Source of the DNA: Lunularia cruciata | Lineage: Eukaryota; Streptophyta; Marchantiopsida; Lunulariales; Lunulariaceae | DNA: 64,000 bases | Reading direction: 5' to 3' | NCBI GenBank assembly: GCA_948567375.1 | Contig: OX419756.1 | Span: 17,055,001 to 17,119,000 of the forward strand | Shown here: positions 36,840 through 48,244 of the stretch, piece by piece | Layout: every line of letters starts with the position of its first letter | Position numbering within the stretch: position 1 is the stretch's first letter | Made by a program: the position numbers and the translations under genes | The notes under the pieces: model-generated | Seen by the model: the letters and a program-made list of their open reading frames with translations, nothing else | Told to the model about the DNA's origin: nothing | The model's database searches: none

Positions 36840-37310
36840 TTATGGATATTTTTCCTTCTCCTCCAACATCAATAGCTTCATCCTTAGGTAAAAGTGAATG
36901 TCAATGGGGGAAAGATGAGTCACTCTCCCATCTTCATTCATATCTTTGTGTAATTCTCTAGGTCTTCTTAAAAACATCTCTATCCAATTAGTGGGTCTTC
37001 CTTTGTATGCACATTCAAAGAAGAATTCTTGGCTATTTTTGCCATAAGTGGTTCTCTTTGACTTGAGTAATTTCATCATTGCTTCAGCAAGGGATTGTCA
37101 AGCAAGGTCCTTGTATGATTGAATAGACCACCTATTGTTGGTTTTGGGTCTCTCAAAAGCTACCATAAGGTTAGCCTCCATATCCCAATCAGGTCTACTC
37201 CATTGGAAGTCATGGGTGATGGCACTTAGGGACAAATTCTCTAATCTTGACACTCTAGCCAGTGCTCCTCCATCCAAGGAAAGACATCCCCTCCTAAGTT
37301 TACTAGACAT
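36840..37310 (-). pseudogene. Second YKDL-family N-terminal fragment
   Basis: Frames 37310-37098 (ends SIQSYKDLA) and 37079-36840 (KSKRTTYGKNSQEFFFECAY, then PIDIHFYLRMKLL) match the conserved blocks of the neighbouring copy and of the copy at 22 kb. One stop separates them. The 3' part is missing or replaced by the sequence at 36.5-36.8 kb. Confidence 0.45.
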
Positions 37311-38434
37311 GAGTCTCTATTGTCCCAAATCTCATACAACATTGTATTATTTCTAATCTCCCACTTCTACAAGTAGAATTCTAGCTTCTTCCTACAAAGG
37401 AAATTGGCTCTTAAATATAATTGCCACTTAACTAAACTTAGAAAATTTAAGATAATATTTGGTATCCTTCTATGACACTTAAGCACCCAAGGCACTAAGG
37501 CCATATCCTCTTCCTTCATCTTTGATCAAGGAATTCTTCTCACACAAAAGGTTGCTTCCTCTATAAATCTACCTGCAACTTCTTGCAACTTCTTGTGTGG
37601 AGAGAGGTCATACTTGGCTAAGGATTGCACTTGTCTAATTTGGAAAAGTGGAAAGGAGTTGGTTAGATTTGAGTTTTATGGTGACAATTGAACTATTACC
37701 ATTTTTGGTAGGTACACCTTGGGTGAGCAATTGTGACACATGCATGTAAACATTTTGTTATGTAAACTCTAACTTCTTGCTCCAATGATGCTACATTCAT
37801 GTCATCAAAATCCATTTGTATTGACTGAATTTTGGGCCAAAGGGCCCATGCCAATTGGTTTTTAGCCAAAGGTGGATGACACTCAAGGTCTCTTTAGACC
37901 AAAGGTCTTCATCCTCAATTCCTCAATATTGTTACACTTCCTTGTACAACCATTATTGGCTCCTTGATGATGCACTTCTTCTTATTACTTTTCTTTTCCT
38001 TGGTGCAATTTCTCCCCATGCCAAAGATAATTGGTATAAAACCTTCATCCAACCTTGACAATCTACTAACTCTTAATTATCTATGAAAATTAAACAAAAA
38101 TTGTGGACCTTGTGGAAAGGTGAGGTGTCACAATTGCCACCCTCAAACTACAAATGCTAGAATATAGAAAGGAGGGAGCTCTTTAGCAAGAAGTTGCACA
38201 AGAGGAACTAAAGAAATCAAAGGAGGAGCAAACCAACAAGAAGTACAAGATTCAAGAAGACATCACCATTGAGGTACAAAACTTCTACATTATCAAGGAA
38301 GAGTTGATCTCAATTACAAAGATGATGAAGACCTTAGAAGATCTTTGGGATCAATTGGTGTTACTTGCCACATAAGTAGAGGAGAGAATGATGACAAAGA
38401 TCAAGTTGCATGAGTTGAAGTTGTAGGTTAAAAC
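37311..38434. other. Repeat-derived region
   Basis: No intact gene. 38160-38430 on the plus strand has a Glu/Lys-rich, coiled-coil-like composition similar to the YKDL-family C-terminus. Otherwise AT-rich with short ORFs. Confidence 0.35.
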
Positions 38435-38830
38435 CTTGTGTAAAATACCAAGGAGAGAAATTAGGGAATGGAAGATCATATTGGTACGCTCAAATGAGTA
38501 AAACTATGTATGCTTAGCTTGAGCTTGGACTTTGGTACTAAAAAGAAACCTATATACAAGGTTCCCAAGAAGCTTCCAAAGAAGATTCCTTCTGGAAGCC
38601 ATCTTTCTTAGAGTGCAAGCTTAAGCTTGTTGTTTACTTGGTATGTAAGCTTAGCTACTGATTTACTTGGGACATAAGCTAAGATAGTTGTCAACTTGGT
38701 GGTGGAGCAAGAAGAGAATCTGGAATAAGTGGATCTTGGCCATAGTCAAGGAACAAGGGAGGGATGCTTGTACTTACTTGCTTGGAATTATTGAACACAA
38801 CAATTACAAGATGAGTATGCAATTAGTGTG
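38435..38830 (-). repeat. Decayed family-A fragment (LTR plus integrase end)
   Basis: 38440-38700 resembles the A1 LTR (GTGTAAAATACCAAGGAGAG, AAGAAGCTTCC, TTCTTAGAGTGCAAGC). Directly after, 38700-38800 matches the A1 integrase segment near 25618 (GGAGCAAGAAGAGAATCT, GTGGATCTTGGCCA). The intervening chromodomain region is deleted. Confidence 0.7.
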
Positions 38831-39738
38831 GTGAATGTTGACAAAGGCACATAGTATAAGTGGTGACTCACCTCTGCAATGTTGGCACATTTTTTTTTGT
38901 ATTTCAATTTTCATAGATTAGTGAAAGGTTGGGAAAGCTATTAAGGCTAGAACACAAGATTGTGCTACTTATCATTAGACTAGAAGATAAACATAAAGGA
39001 GGATGCGAGGATGAAATAGAACACACCATGGCTCTTCCAAGTCCAAGGATCACAAGAACAAAGATCCTTGTATTTGGGATCTTTGTGATCATGACCATGA
39101 TGATGATTGTGACTGTGATCTTTGTGATTGTGACCATCTTGATCCTTGTGATTGTGAATCCTTAGCTTGACAATTCTTAGGTCAAAGTTCATAAACAAAG
39201 AATTCCATCCTTAATGCTATAGGCTTTGAACATGATTGGTCTAATTGTCAATCAATCTTGAAGGATTCAAATGACTTGAATGCACCACTACCTATAATAG
39301 AAATCAACGACCATTCAAATTTGCCAAAATGCTTGCATGTGTGAACAACAATATTTTACCAAAAACATACCCACCACATTCCAAAATGGTTGGGCTCAAG
39401 CTATATTTGAGGCCCCAACTCACACAATGAATACATGTTTCAAATTTTATGAATTCATGCAAAGAATCTCTATAATTTTAGCAATAAGCAATGAGAGTTT
39501 AGTGAGCAGATGTTTAGTGCAAAAATTTTCAATTTTTCTTCTGAAAAAATGATCTACTTAGATCATTTTTTCACAAGAGAAATTATGAGCAAGCACAATG
39601 GCTCTCTAGCCAAGAAGATATAGAGTGCTTCTTAAGATGATTTTTCAATCACCTAAAGTAAGTAGGTATGCACTCCATTATAAGGAGGAGATCATCCATA
39701 ACAAGAAACTTGATTTCTTATTGTGGAACTATAAGTGA
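38831..39738. other. Spacer with a low-complexity tract
   Basis: 39040-39165 is built of repeated TGTGAT/GATCTTTGTGAT units, giving a His/Asp-rich reading on the minus strand and a hydrophobic one on the plus strand. No gene recognised. It ends at the target duplication of element B. Confidence 0.5.
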
Positions 39739-39743
39739 CTTAG

Positions 39744-40485
39744 TGTAATACCAACAGCTAGACACAAGACCTAGAGATGAAATTTGGTTTGGTAATATCT
39801 GTAAGGATGTTATACATGAGGGCTAAGTAGATAAGCTTGAGGTATCACCAAAAGAGTACTTCTACTAATAGGATAAAAACTGAAACATGCTTGGAAACTT
39901 TAGAATCAATAGCTAGGTATATGATCTAAAGGTGAAACTTGGGATGGTGACATTTGGAAGGATGTTACATATGGTAGAGAACATATATCAGATAGAGGTA
40001 TCACCAAAATAGCACTTGTTCTAATAGGGCAAAAGCCAAAAATACCCTTAAAACTTTAAAGCCATTTTTGGAGGTCTAAACGGATGAATTAGGCCTTGAA
40101 ATTGGGAAAAGTTTCTCTTTATACAAACAAAAAGCTTGCTTTTTCCTCCCCATGATTTTTCTCATCGAGAGCTTTCCAATGGTACCTTACCCATGCAATT
40201 TGGAGCTTCCTACAAGAATATTCCCTAAAGATTCCCTTTGGTCAAACCCATTTGACCAACTAGATAGGACAAGGACTTATATGTCACCCATGCAAACAAC
40301 TAATCGAAGGACAAAGCTTGCTAACATGTCACCAATCCATGTATCTTATTCAAGGGTGGAGCTTCCTTTGAGAGGATCCTCTTGGTATATAATAAAGAAA
40401 AGGTGCTCCTTTGGGGCATCGGAGGATTTAGTGTGAAATTTGTGTTTTATCTCTTGAAGAGTTCTCTTGTCTTTAGAATATTACA
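39744..40485 (+). repeat. 5' LTR of element B
   Basis: 742 bp, TGTAATACC...TATTACA. Shared with 60816-61515 and with LTR copies at 19832, 31330, 56504 and 63334. Contains the TATATAATAAAGA promoter-like stretch at about 40386-40398. Confidence 0.88.
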
Positions 40486-40487
40486 AC

Positions 40488-40499
40488 AGTATCAAAGCA
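40488..40499 (+). promoter_or_regulatory. Degenerate primer-binding site of element B
   Basis: CAGTATCAAAGC just inside the 5' LTR, two or three changes from the initiator-Met PBS TGGTATCAGAGC. Confidence 0.65.
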
Positions 40500-41082
40500 A
40501 GTGTTTCAATCAAAGAGAGTGGATCGCCCCTCTTGGAAGAGCACAAGCTATTGAAACTGAGTAATTTGAGGTGGAGAACATAGTGCAATTGTTAGACTTG
40601 GGAAAGGCTTTAGAGAACAGATGGGATGGATGCACTGGGAAGACAATTTCATGCACCTAGCTTCACATTCTTGAATCCATTCCACATCGAGATTATGTAC
40701 GTCTAGCGTATTCAAATGAGAGTATTGCTAGTTTATCACTTTGGAGCAGAGTGATGAATTCACCAAACCCAATAATTTTACGTGTAGTGGTATACGAAGA
40801 GAGTGGAATTTGACAATCTACATCCTATTATGATGTTATGGATTTGAATGTACAGAATCCTCACCCTTTCAACATGCAAGTAGAAATCTGTTATGTAGTT
40901 AGACCAAAAGTAATGTTTAGGGATTTTGTAGTCCGCAATTTTGGTGAGGAATATTATCGATAAGTGATGGCCTATGAGGTCCCAATGGTAGTCCCCATAG
41001 TTTGAGCATCCTCCTAAGTCATCATTCTTATTCTCTATTTAAGTAGGAAGTAGCAAGTGAACATTGATTGTGTGTAGGAAGC
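40500..41082 (+). other. Leader of element B
   Basis: Untranslated leader between PBS and gag ATG. Short frames with stops; nothing else recognised. Confidence 0.5.
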
Positions 41083-41483
41083 ATGGATCTGCAATTGCAA
41101 GAGTTGATGCAAGGAATGCAAGGGATGTTGAACAAGTTTCAAGAAATCAAGATGACCATGAAGACATTAAAAAATGAAGTACAAACTCTCAAAAATGATC
41201 AAACAATGTAGGAAGGGAAACCGTCTCAAAGCCCAGTACCTACAATTGAAGTACTTGGAGAAGCACCCGTGCTTATGACATTGAACCCGGCCAATGAGGA
41301 ACCTACCTTGTCAACGAATGAAGAAGACCTGTAATATTGAGCCTTACAAGAAGCAACATGCTATGGGAGTAGTGAACAATTGGATCTCAAGAATGAATCA
41401 ATACTTCCAATTTATCTTAATGTAGATCATTGAGCATGCCATAGTTGTGTTTGCATGTGGGTGCTTGACCAATAAAGCCCTCA
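41083..41483 (+). pseudogene. Element B gag, first part
   Basis: Starts MDLQLQELMQGMQG, a Gln/Lys-rich coiled coil with an in-frame TAG. Continues in shifted frame to capsid-like FACGCLTNKAL, which is cut at 41483 by element A2 and resumes at about 47060 (WYDAWEQSMLAKR). Confidence 0.65.
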
Positions 41484-41836
41484 TGTAACAATATGGAGTT
41501 TAGCGACATAGTTAGTAAGGCTAACAAAGTAGAGAATAAGCCAAATTAGCCTAGAATATTCCAAAAACATCTAGGAAGCTTGCCGACTAGTTAATTTGCA
41601 CTCCAAGCAAGTAGCTTCTAGAAGGAAGCCTCTAGAAGCTTCTAACTAGCTTAGCTTGCACGCCAAGTAGGCGGCTTCTGGAAGGAAGCTTCTTGAGAAG
41701 CTTCTCAAGGGCCTTGTATGCTACCTATAAATACCAAAGCCAAAGCTCATGCTAGGCATTCAGAGTTTTCCCTCTTCAAGTGTCTCAATGTGAGTTTCCA
41801 TTCTCCTATTTCTCTCCTTGGTCTTGGTCTTTTACA
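41484..41836 (+). repeat. 5' LTR of element A2 (shortened)
   Basis: 353 bp, about 70 bp shorter than its partner at 46632-47054. The missing segment lies between two copies of the GAAGCTTCTTGAGAAGCTTC block, as expected for a deletion between direct repeats. Confidence 0.9.
41616..41733 (+). promoter_or_regulatory. Heat-shock-element cluster and TATA box in the A2 LTR
   Basis: HSE half-site pairs in head-to-tail spacing: TTCtaGAA 41616-41623, GAAgcTTC 41635-41642, TTCtgGAA 41676-41683, GAAgcTTC 41685-41692 and 41697-41704. The TATA box TATAAATA follows at 41726-41733. The arrangement (HSEs within about 110 bp upstream of TATA) is that of a heat-responsive promoter; activity is inferred. Confidence 0.65.
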
Positions 41837-42099
41837 TTGGTATCAAAGCAAGAATGGGATGGATGGAATTTATGGACCACCAAATCCACTTCCACCAAAC
41901 CATTGGGATTTTCATGTCCAGATATTACCCAAGCATCGTTTCACACAATTCATCACCTTGCGCTTTGGGCATGATTTTCTATATATGATCACTATGTTTG
42001 AGGAACCTTGATCCTTCAAGTTGTAACTTATGGAGAACGGTGGATGTGTTGCATCTATGTGTTAATCAATTAGATAAAGTGGGAGTAGTAGGATAGAGT

Positions 42100-43037
42100 A
42101 GTAGCTATGGTGGAAATACGAGATGTCGTCCTTGCAATGCAACAACAAATTGAGCACCTTACTTGATTGCTGGATGAACAAGATTGGCAACAACAAGAAC
42201 ATATAGAGAGAGCCTCAATTCAAGATGGAGAATATTGCATTCAATTTTCAAAACCCAAGGTGTTTGAAGCCAAGAATCTTTTGGGCACAATGGAAATTTT
42301 TTTGTTTGATTGCAAACATTACTTTGAAGCCACCAATCTTCAAGATGAACGGAAATAGATTCTCTTGGCCTCTAGCCAATTGGATGGTGTGGCAAAACTT
42401 TGGTGGTGATTTTGAGTGGAGCAAGCTGAACAACAAATTGTTGCACCAATTTTGATAGGGGCAAAGTTCAAGGATGCAATATTGGGTTGCTTTCAAACTA
42501 TAAATTACACCCGTGTTGCAAAAATAAATTGGCAGAGTTGAAGCAAGTTGGCTTAGTAAGGAGCTACCTCACACAATTTCAGAACATCATCATGCAGATT
42601 CTAGGTAAACAAGAAGGTGAAGTTCTGGATATATTTGTGCGGGGATTGAAATCATAAACCAAATTGGAGGTGACCATGCAGGAACCACAAAATGTAGAAG
42701 AGGCCATGCAATTGGCTGAGCACTTTGATTCCTTGGTTGCAACAACTTGGTCTTGCCCTTGACCTATAGAATGCCTACATGTAGACTATACACGGGTGGA
42801 AGAACTAGCACCAATGGAGATTGATGATATCCAACGAAGACCACTTGGTACAACGGATGGAGAAAGATTCCGACAAAATAGAGGTTGTTTTTATTGTCAC
42901 CAAGTTGGACATCGCATTGCTAAATGCCCACTTAGGAATAGGTGACCTAGACAAGTTGCACTGATGGAGATTGTGGAACAGAATGATCAAGGAAACGAGG
43001 AATCCTAATAGGAGATTTTGAGCCACCTCTTGGGAGC
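42100..43037 (+). pseudogene. Element A2 gag
   Basis: Capsid-like region at 42225-42455 (PRIFWAQWKFFCLIANITL in one frame) and a CCHC zinc knuckle at about 42885-42930 (CFYCHQVGHRIAKC). Frames are broken by stops and shifts. Confidence 0.75.
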
Positions 43038-43860
43038 TTGATTAGTTCCAATGGGATTGAAGGCTCAACTTATGCAAGTTTGCTTTACTTGCAAGGTACT
43101 ATACCTAATCAAGGTTGCAAGATTTTGGTTGATTATGGAAGTTTAGAGAATTGCATGTCTATGCAAGTAGCAAAGGAATTGGGTATTCCTATCAAGCCAA
43201 TGTTTGGAAGTAGTTTGATGATGGTGGATGGTAGAAAGGGTTGTGCATTCCACATCCTGTTACCTTCAAGATTGGGAAGGAGTATATAGAGTGTATGAGG
43301 TTTGTAGTGGTACCTCTACACTATGATATCATTCTGGGTCTACCTTGGCTTGAACGTCATAAGGTTCAATTCGATTGGACTCGATGACAAATTCAAGTAC
43401 AACACCAAGGTAGGAATTTCAGATTAGGTTGACTTGCACCTCTGAGTAAGACACCTAAGAATAGTCAGGCACAAGATGGGAAGTTTGTCAAGAAGGTAGC
43501 CATAGAGCAAATATGGAAGGGAAATGAGTCCCAAGATGGGAAGTTTGCTAGGAAGGCAACCATGGAGCAAGCTTGGAAGAGAGATGAGTCCTTGGAAGGG
43601 AAGTTTGTTAGTAAAGCAGCCATAGAGCAAGTTTTGGAGGAAGATAAGTCTATATTCGCGGTGTGAAACAAGCCAATTGCACAAGAACAATCAGAGGAGG
43701 GCCAAGAGCCTCATCAAGCAATGGTTGATTGGATAGTTCAGGAGTTTGCGGACGTGTTTTTGGATGATCTACCAAAGGGATTACCCTCCGATCAAGGTAT
43801 GCCCTTCAAGATCAAGTTATTGCCAAGGAGTACTCTAGTGAGTACACCAATCTATTGACT
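43038..43860 (+). pseudogene. Element A2 protease and repeat linker
   Basis: The retropepsin motif reads ILVDYGSLENCM, where A1 has the active-site triad DSG, so Ser is replaced by Tyr. DIILGLPWLERH follows at about 43330-43365. The linker again holds three 60-bp tandem units at about 43469-43648. Stops at about 43386 (TGA) and 43664 (TGA) break the frame. Confidence 0.8.
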
Positions 43861-44690
43861 CTCACCAAAAGGAGTTGGAGGAGTTGCGAAAAACACTTAT
43901 AGAGTTGTTGGAGAAGGATTTGATACGACATAGTACCTCTCCTTGGGGAGCACTGGTACTATTTGTTCCAAAGAAGGATGGAGGACTTCATTTCTGTATT
44001 GATTACCATGGGCTCAATAAGCAAACCGTGAAGAATGCATATCCTTGCCTCGGATTGATGACCTGCTTGATCAACTAAGTAGAGCATGCTACTTTTCCAA
44101 GCTGGATCTTTGCAGCAGCTATTGGCAAATTCTTATTGATAGAAAGGATGTGCAAAAGACTACCTTTTGCACAAGGTATGGGTATTTTGAGTAGAGAGTT
44201 TGACCTTTCGGACTCACTTATGCTCCAACATTCTTCATGGATCAGATGCATCAAGTGTTGGAGGGACTATTGGATTGGTCCGTAGTGGTGTTCTTGGATG
44301 ATATCTGAATCTATAGCAAGACACAAGCAGAACACATGAATCATGTGCAAGAAGTCCTATGACGACTATGACAATGGAAATTTTATTGCAAGAAGTAAAA
44401 GTGTGCCTTTTGGAAGAAGGAGGTTACCTTCTTGGGTCATAAGATCTCATCAGAGGAGATCAAGATGGAAGAAGAGAAGATCAAGGCCATTACTGATTGG
44501 CCTACCCCAAAGGATGCTATAGAAGTACGGGCATTCAATGGATTGGCCAGTTTTTTCCAACGGTTCATCCACTATTATGCTCATGTGGCTGCACCATTGA
44601 CTGACCTCTTGGGAAAGAACTCTAGTTTTTAGTGGACCATTAAGCATGAAGAAGCATTCCAGAAGTTGAAGCATATGGTGGCTTCACAAC
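43861..44690 (+). pseudogene. Element A2 reverse transcriptase
   Basis: Fingers/palm at 43875-44078 ([24 protein letters not shown]). The catalytic VVFLDDI is at about 44287-44307, followed by an in-frame TGA. Thumb/connection at 44432-44632 (GHKISSEEIKMEEEKIK, FNGLASFFQRFI). Confidence 0.85.
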
Positions 44691-46625
44691 CCATTCTTCA
44701 ACCATATGATCCTTAACTACCTTGTGTGGTTGATTTTGATGCTTCTAACTTTGCAATTGGAGTTGTGTTGCAACAAGAATTCCCAAATGGACTACATCCC
44801 ATTGCCTTTGTGTCTTGCCAACTAAATATAGCTGAAAGAAATTACTCTGCTCAAGATTGAGAACAACTTGCAATGGTATATGCCACCAAGGTATGGAGGC
44901 ATTACCTCTTGGGAAAACAAGTGGTCATGTGAACTGATCACCAGCCATTGTTGCAGACCTTACACTTGGAACACATGAAGAGTCAACATCATCAATGACA
45001 GAGCAACTCCAATTGTTTGACATCAAACTAGAGTACAAACCAAGTCAGTTCTATGTCATCCCTGATGCTCTATCATGACAACTTGATTTGAAGTCTGCTC
45101 CTCTTATCACTGCGGCAATTACAACGGTAGCAATTGACCCCAAGGTCCATAATGAGTTTTGGTCAGCTCTACAACAAGATCCCTTCTTCCAAATGGTAAA
45201 TGGTCATCTAACAATAGGCAACAAGGAGTACAACACCATCTCCTTCAAGGAAAGCCTTCTATTCCATGCGGACCGGATCTATGTTCCAACCAAAGGTGAT
45301 CTCCAACTTGTGCGCCTTTAGGAAGCCCATGATTTACCAATAACTGGTCACATGGGGGTGGACAAGACCTTGGGTACCCTCCAATGCCAATGGTGGGGGC
45401 ACAACATAACACAAGATGTTCAAGAGTTTGTCTAATTGTGTGAGAGTTGTCAATGCAACAAGACTTGTAACCAAAAGCCGAGTGGACTCCTCCAGCCACT
45501 TCCCATTCCAACTACTTGTTGGGAACATGTGAGCTTAGATCTCATCACCTCCTTGCCCAGGACACAACAAGGTCATACAAGAATTGTGGTATTTGTGGAT
45601 AAGCTAAGTAAGCAAATCCATTTGGCACCAATGGTTGATATTGTAGATGCGCCAACCTTGGCATAAATTTACTTCAATAATGTATTCAAACATCATGGGA
45701 TGCCACGTGTACTCATTTCAGACCATGATCCTTGCTTCACCAAAAAGTTTTGGCAAGCCCTCTTCCAAATACTTGGTACCAAGCTTGCTTTGTCCATCGC
45801 CTATCATCCTCAAACTGATGGACAAACAGAACGTGCAAATTGCACCTTGCAAGATATGCTTCAAGCCTTCGTCAACATTCACCATACCAATTGGGATGAA
45901 TGTCTTACAACTACGGAGTTTGCATACAATAATTGTAGACAGGCAAGCACTGGATTCTCTTCTTTCTTTCTTGATTTTGGCTAAGATCCGCTTGTCCCAC
46001 ATTCTCTTCTTGCTCCTCCTTCATCTCAAGTCCCTCATACTTCAACCTTCTTGACCACCATATTTGAATCTCTCCAACAAGCCAAATCTCACCTGCTTGT
46101 TGCTCAAAATTGTCAAAAACAATATGCGGACTACCATTGTTGTGATCTCACCTTGGAAAATGGTGATGAAGTTATGCTATCCTCTAGTAATCTACCCCTC
46201 CCACTTGATACCCAAGTTTGTAAACTTGCCCCTAATTGGATAGGACCTTTTGATGTCACCCAAATTGTCTCTCTTGTTGCTTATCGACTTGCCTTGCCTT
46301 GTCATATGCGCATCTATCATGTCTTTCATATTTCCAAGTTGAAACCCTTTGTTCCTAACCCCTCTTCTTTCTCCTCTTGAGTCCAACCTCTTCCTCCCCT
46401 CCTATCCCTTTCAATGATTATGAGGAGTACAAAGTTGATTGTATCCTTGCACATCGCCACATCCAACAAGGACGCTGCCAACATACAGAGTACAAGGTCC
46501 TTTAGAAAGGGTATCCCCTTCATGATGCCACATGGGAACCTCTTTCTTACCTCCAGAATGCACAAACGAACATCTTGGAGTTTGAAGCTTCAATGGCAAC
46601 AAGGACGTCACCAACTAGCGGTGGA
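44691..46625 (+). pseudogene. Element A2 RNase H, integrase and chromodomain
   Basis: RNase H remnants at 44700-45080. The integrase core gives CWEHVSLDLITSLP (first Asp), VLISDHDPCF (second Asp, about 45706) and TDGQTERANCTLQDML (Glu, about 45820). A GPY/F-type C-terminal module is at 46190-46370 (WIGPFDVTQIVSLVAYRLAL). A chromodomain follows at about 46415-46600 (YKVDCILAHRH, then YKVL-stop-KGYPLHDATWEPL), its central Trp codon now TAG. Confidence 0.85.
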
Positions 46626-46631
46626 GGAATA

Positions 46632-47054
46632 TGTATTAGTATGGAGTTTAGCGACATAGTTAGTAAGGCTAACAAAGTAGAGAATAAGCCAATTTAGCCT
46701 AGAATATTCCAAAAACATCTAGAAGCTTCTTGGGAAGCTTCTCGACTGGTTAACTTGTGCTCCAAGCAGGTAGCTTCTAGAAGGAAGCCTCTAGAAGCTT
46801 CTAACTAGCTTAGCTTGCACGCCAAGTAGACTGCTTCTAGAAGGAAGCTTCTTGAGAAGCTTCCTAGTTAACTTGGTTTGCACTCTAAGAAAGCCGTTCA
46901 AGGAAGCTTCTTGAGAAGCTTCTCAAGGGCCTTGTATGCTACCTATAAATACCAAAGCCAAAGCTCATGCTAGGTATTCTGAGTTTTCCCTCATTCAAGT
47001 GTCTCAATGTGAGTTTCCATTCTCCTATTCTCTCCTCGGTCTTGCTCTTTTACA
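46632..47054 (+). repeat. 3' LTR of element A2
   Basis: 423 bp. It has at least seven GAAGCTTC or TTCTAGAA heat-shock units upstream of TATAAATA at 46944-46951. It ends TTTTACA directly before the CCTGA target duplication. Confidence 0.92.
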
Positions 47055-47059
47055 CCTGA

Positions 47060-48044
47060 CATGGTACGATGCTTGGGAACAATCAATGTTGGCAAAAAGA
47101 AGTGAGGTCACATGGACAGCAATGCAAGAAGGGCTTTTGAAGAATTCCCAGCCTATGGATTCCGTGTAGATGGCTTGAATCTGACTATAGGGATTGAAAC
47201 AAAAGAATAGCATACAAGAGTACGTGGAAGCATTTTTGGATCTTCAAGTTGCAATAACCGACATGAATCTTATAGAGGATGTGGAAAATTTCAAACAAGG
47301 GTTGAAGGACCGGATTTGCCAAGAAATCATGGTACAAAATCCTCACACTATATTTGAAGCCATTGCTTGTGCTCAGAGAATAGTAGGGGCACTTGGAGGA
47401 GGTGAAGGAGTAGTTATTTCTCAACACTAGCGAGCACAAATACACTAGCGAGCACAAATGTCAACACCTATGGAATTAGGCAAACTTTGGTTTTGAGATA
47501 GAGGAGCATGACCGCTTCAAGGAGAGCGAGGTCAGGTGGAAGAACAAAGAGATGGAGTCCCACAAGGAGAGGACCTCAAGGAGAACAATGTCATTGCTAG
47601 AATTGTGGCCGTATTGGGCACATCTCCATCAACTATCGTGTTTGTCTCCCTTGAGGCCCTTGGCTTCCATATAGGCAATCTTTGAACAACATGGAGCAAT
47701 GCACGGAGGAAAAGAAGGTAGAAATCACCTCGGAAAACAAAGATTGCTAGTAAAGGTACCTTGCGGCCTTACTAGCTCAATAAAGAAGTGAGCAAGCCAC
47801 AAGAGGAAGAAGATGAGTGCGCAAAGATCTAGAAAAGCAAACTCACAATTGATTGTTGTGAATGGGGTCCTAGAAGGCAATCAGGTGAGAGTATTGATAA
47901 ATTTTGGAGCAACAAAGAATTTCTTATTTTGCTCTGTTGCAATAAAATTGAGGATGGATTTAGAGAAAGATGAGAGTGAAGAAGTAGAGTTACCTGATTG
48001 GGCAAACAAAGAAGATTGAGTCGTTATCCAGAAGGGTAATACTC
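47060..48044 (+). pseudogene. Element B gag (second part) and protease start
   Basis: Gag resumes after A2 (WYDAWEQSMLAKR, then EYVEAFLDLQVAITDMNLIE at 47215-47275). The zinc knuckle at about 47590-47635 reads C-stop-N-C-GRIGHISIN-Y: TAG inside, last Cys now Tyr. The protease frame 47813-48019 has VLINFGATKNFL: the catalytic Asp is Asn and the Ser is Phe. Cut at 48044-48052 by the inverted-repeat element. Confidence 0.75.
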
Positions 48045-48052
48045 TTTGTAGG
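48045..48052 (+). repeat. 8-bp target duplication TTTGTAGG (left copy)
   Basis: Identical to 57658-57665. Together they bracket the 48053-57657 element and mark the break in the element-B protease. Confidence 0.88.
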
Positions 48053-48244
48053 TAGGCCTTAGTAGGGTAAGGTAAAAGGTAAAAAGGTAATCAATTTTGT
48101 CCTACCTTTATCCTACTCTTTACCTTACCTTTTGCCGACTTTCTTCTTTTACCTTTTACCATTACTCATGCAAATTACCAGGTACATCAAGTAGAAAAAA
48201 ATGTGCAATGTGACCAAACTATGTTTACATACTGGTCTAAAATA

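Larger units (their letters stand above)
41484..47054 (+). mobile_element. Element A2: Ty3/gypsy chromovirus nested in element B gag
   Basis: 5' LTR 41484-41836, PBS TGGTATCAAAGC at 41838, gag with CCHC, protease, RT, RNase H, integrase, chromodomain and 3' LTR 46632-47054. Flanks CCTCA and CCTGA form a near-perfect 5-bp target duplication. Same family as A1, so the pair forms an inverted repeat of about 6 kb arms across 24.6-47 kb. Many stops; not expressible as a polyprotein. Confidence 0.93.

Noticed and set aside
41581-41710. CRISPR-like array (regular short repeats in LTR)
   Set aside because: Repeats are palindromic GAAGCTTC words with irregular spacing inside a eukaryotic LTR.
24596-47054. 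A1 and A2 as one large inverted duplication of a host locus
   Set aside because: Each has its own LTRs and its own target duplication (CTAAA; CCTCA/CCTGA), so they are independent insertions.
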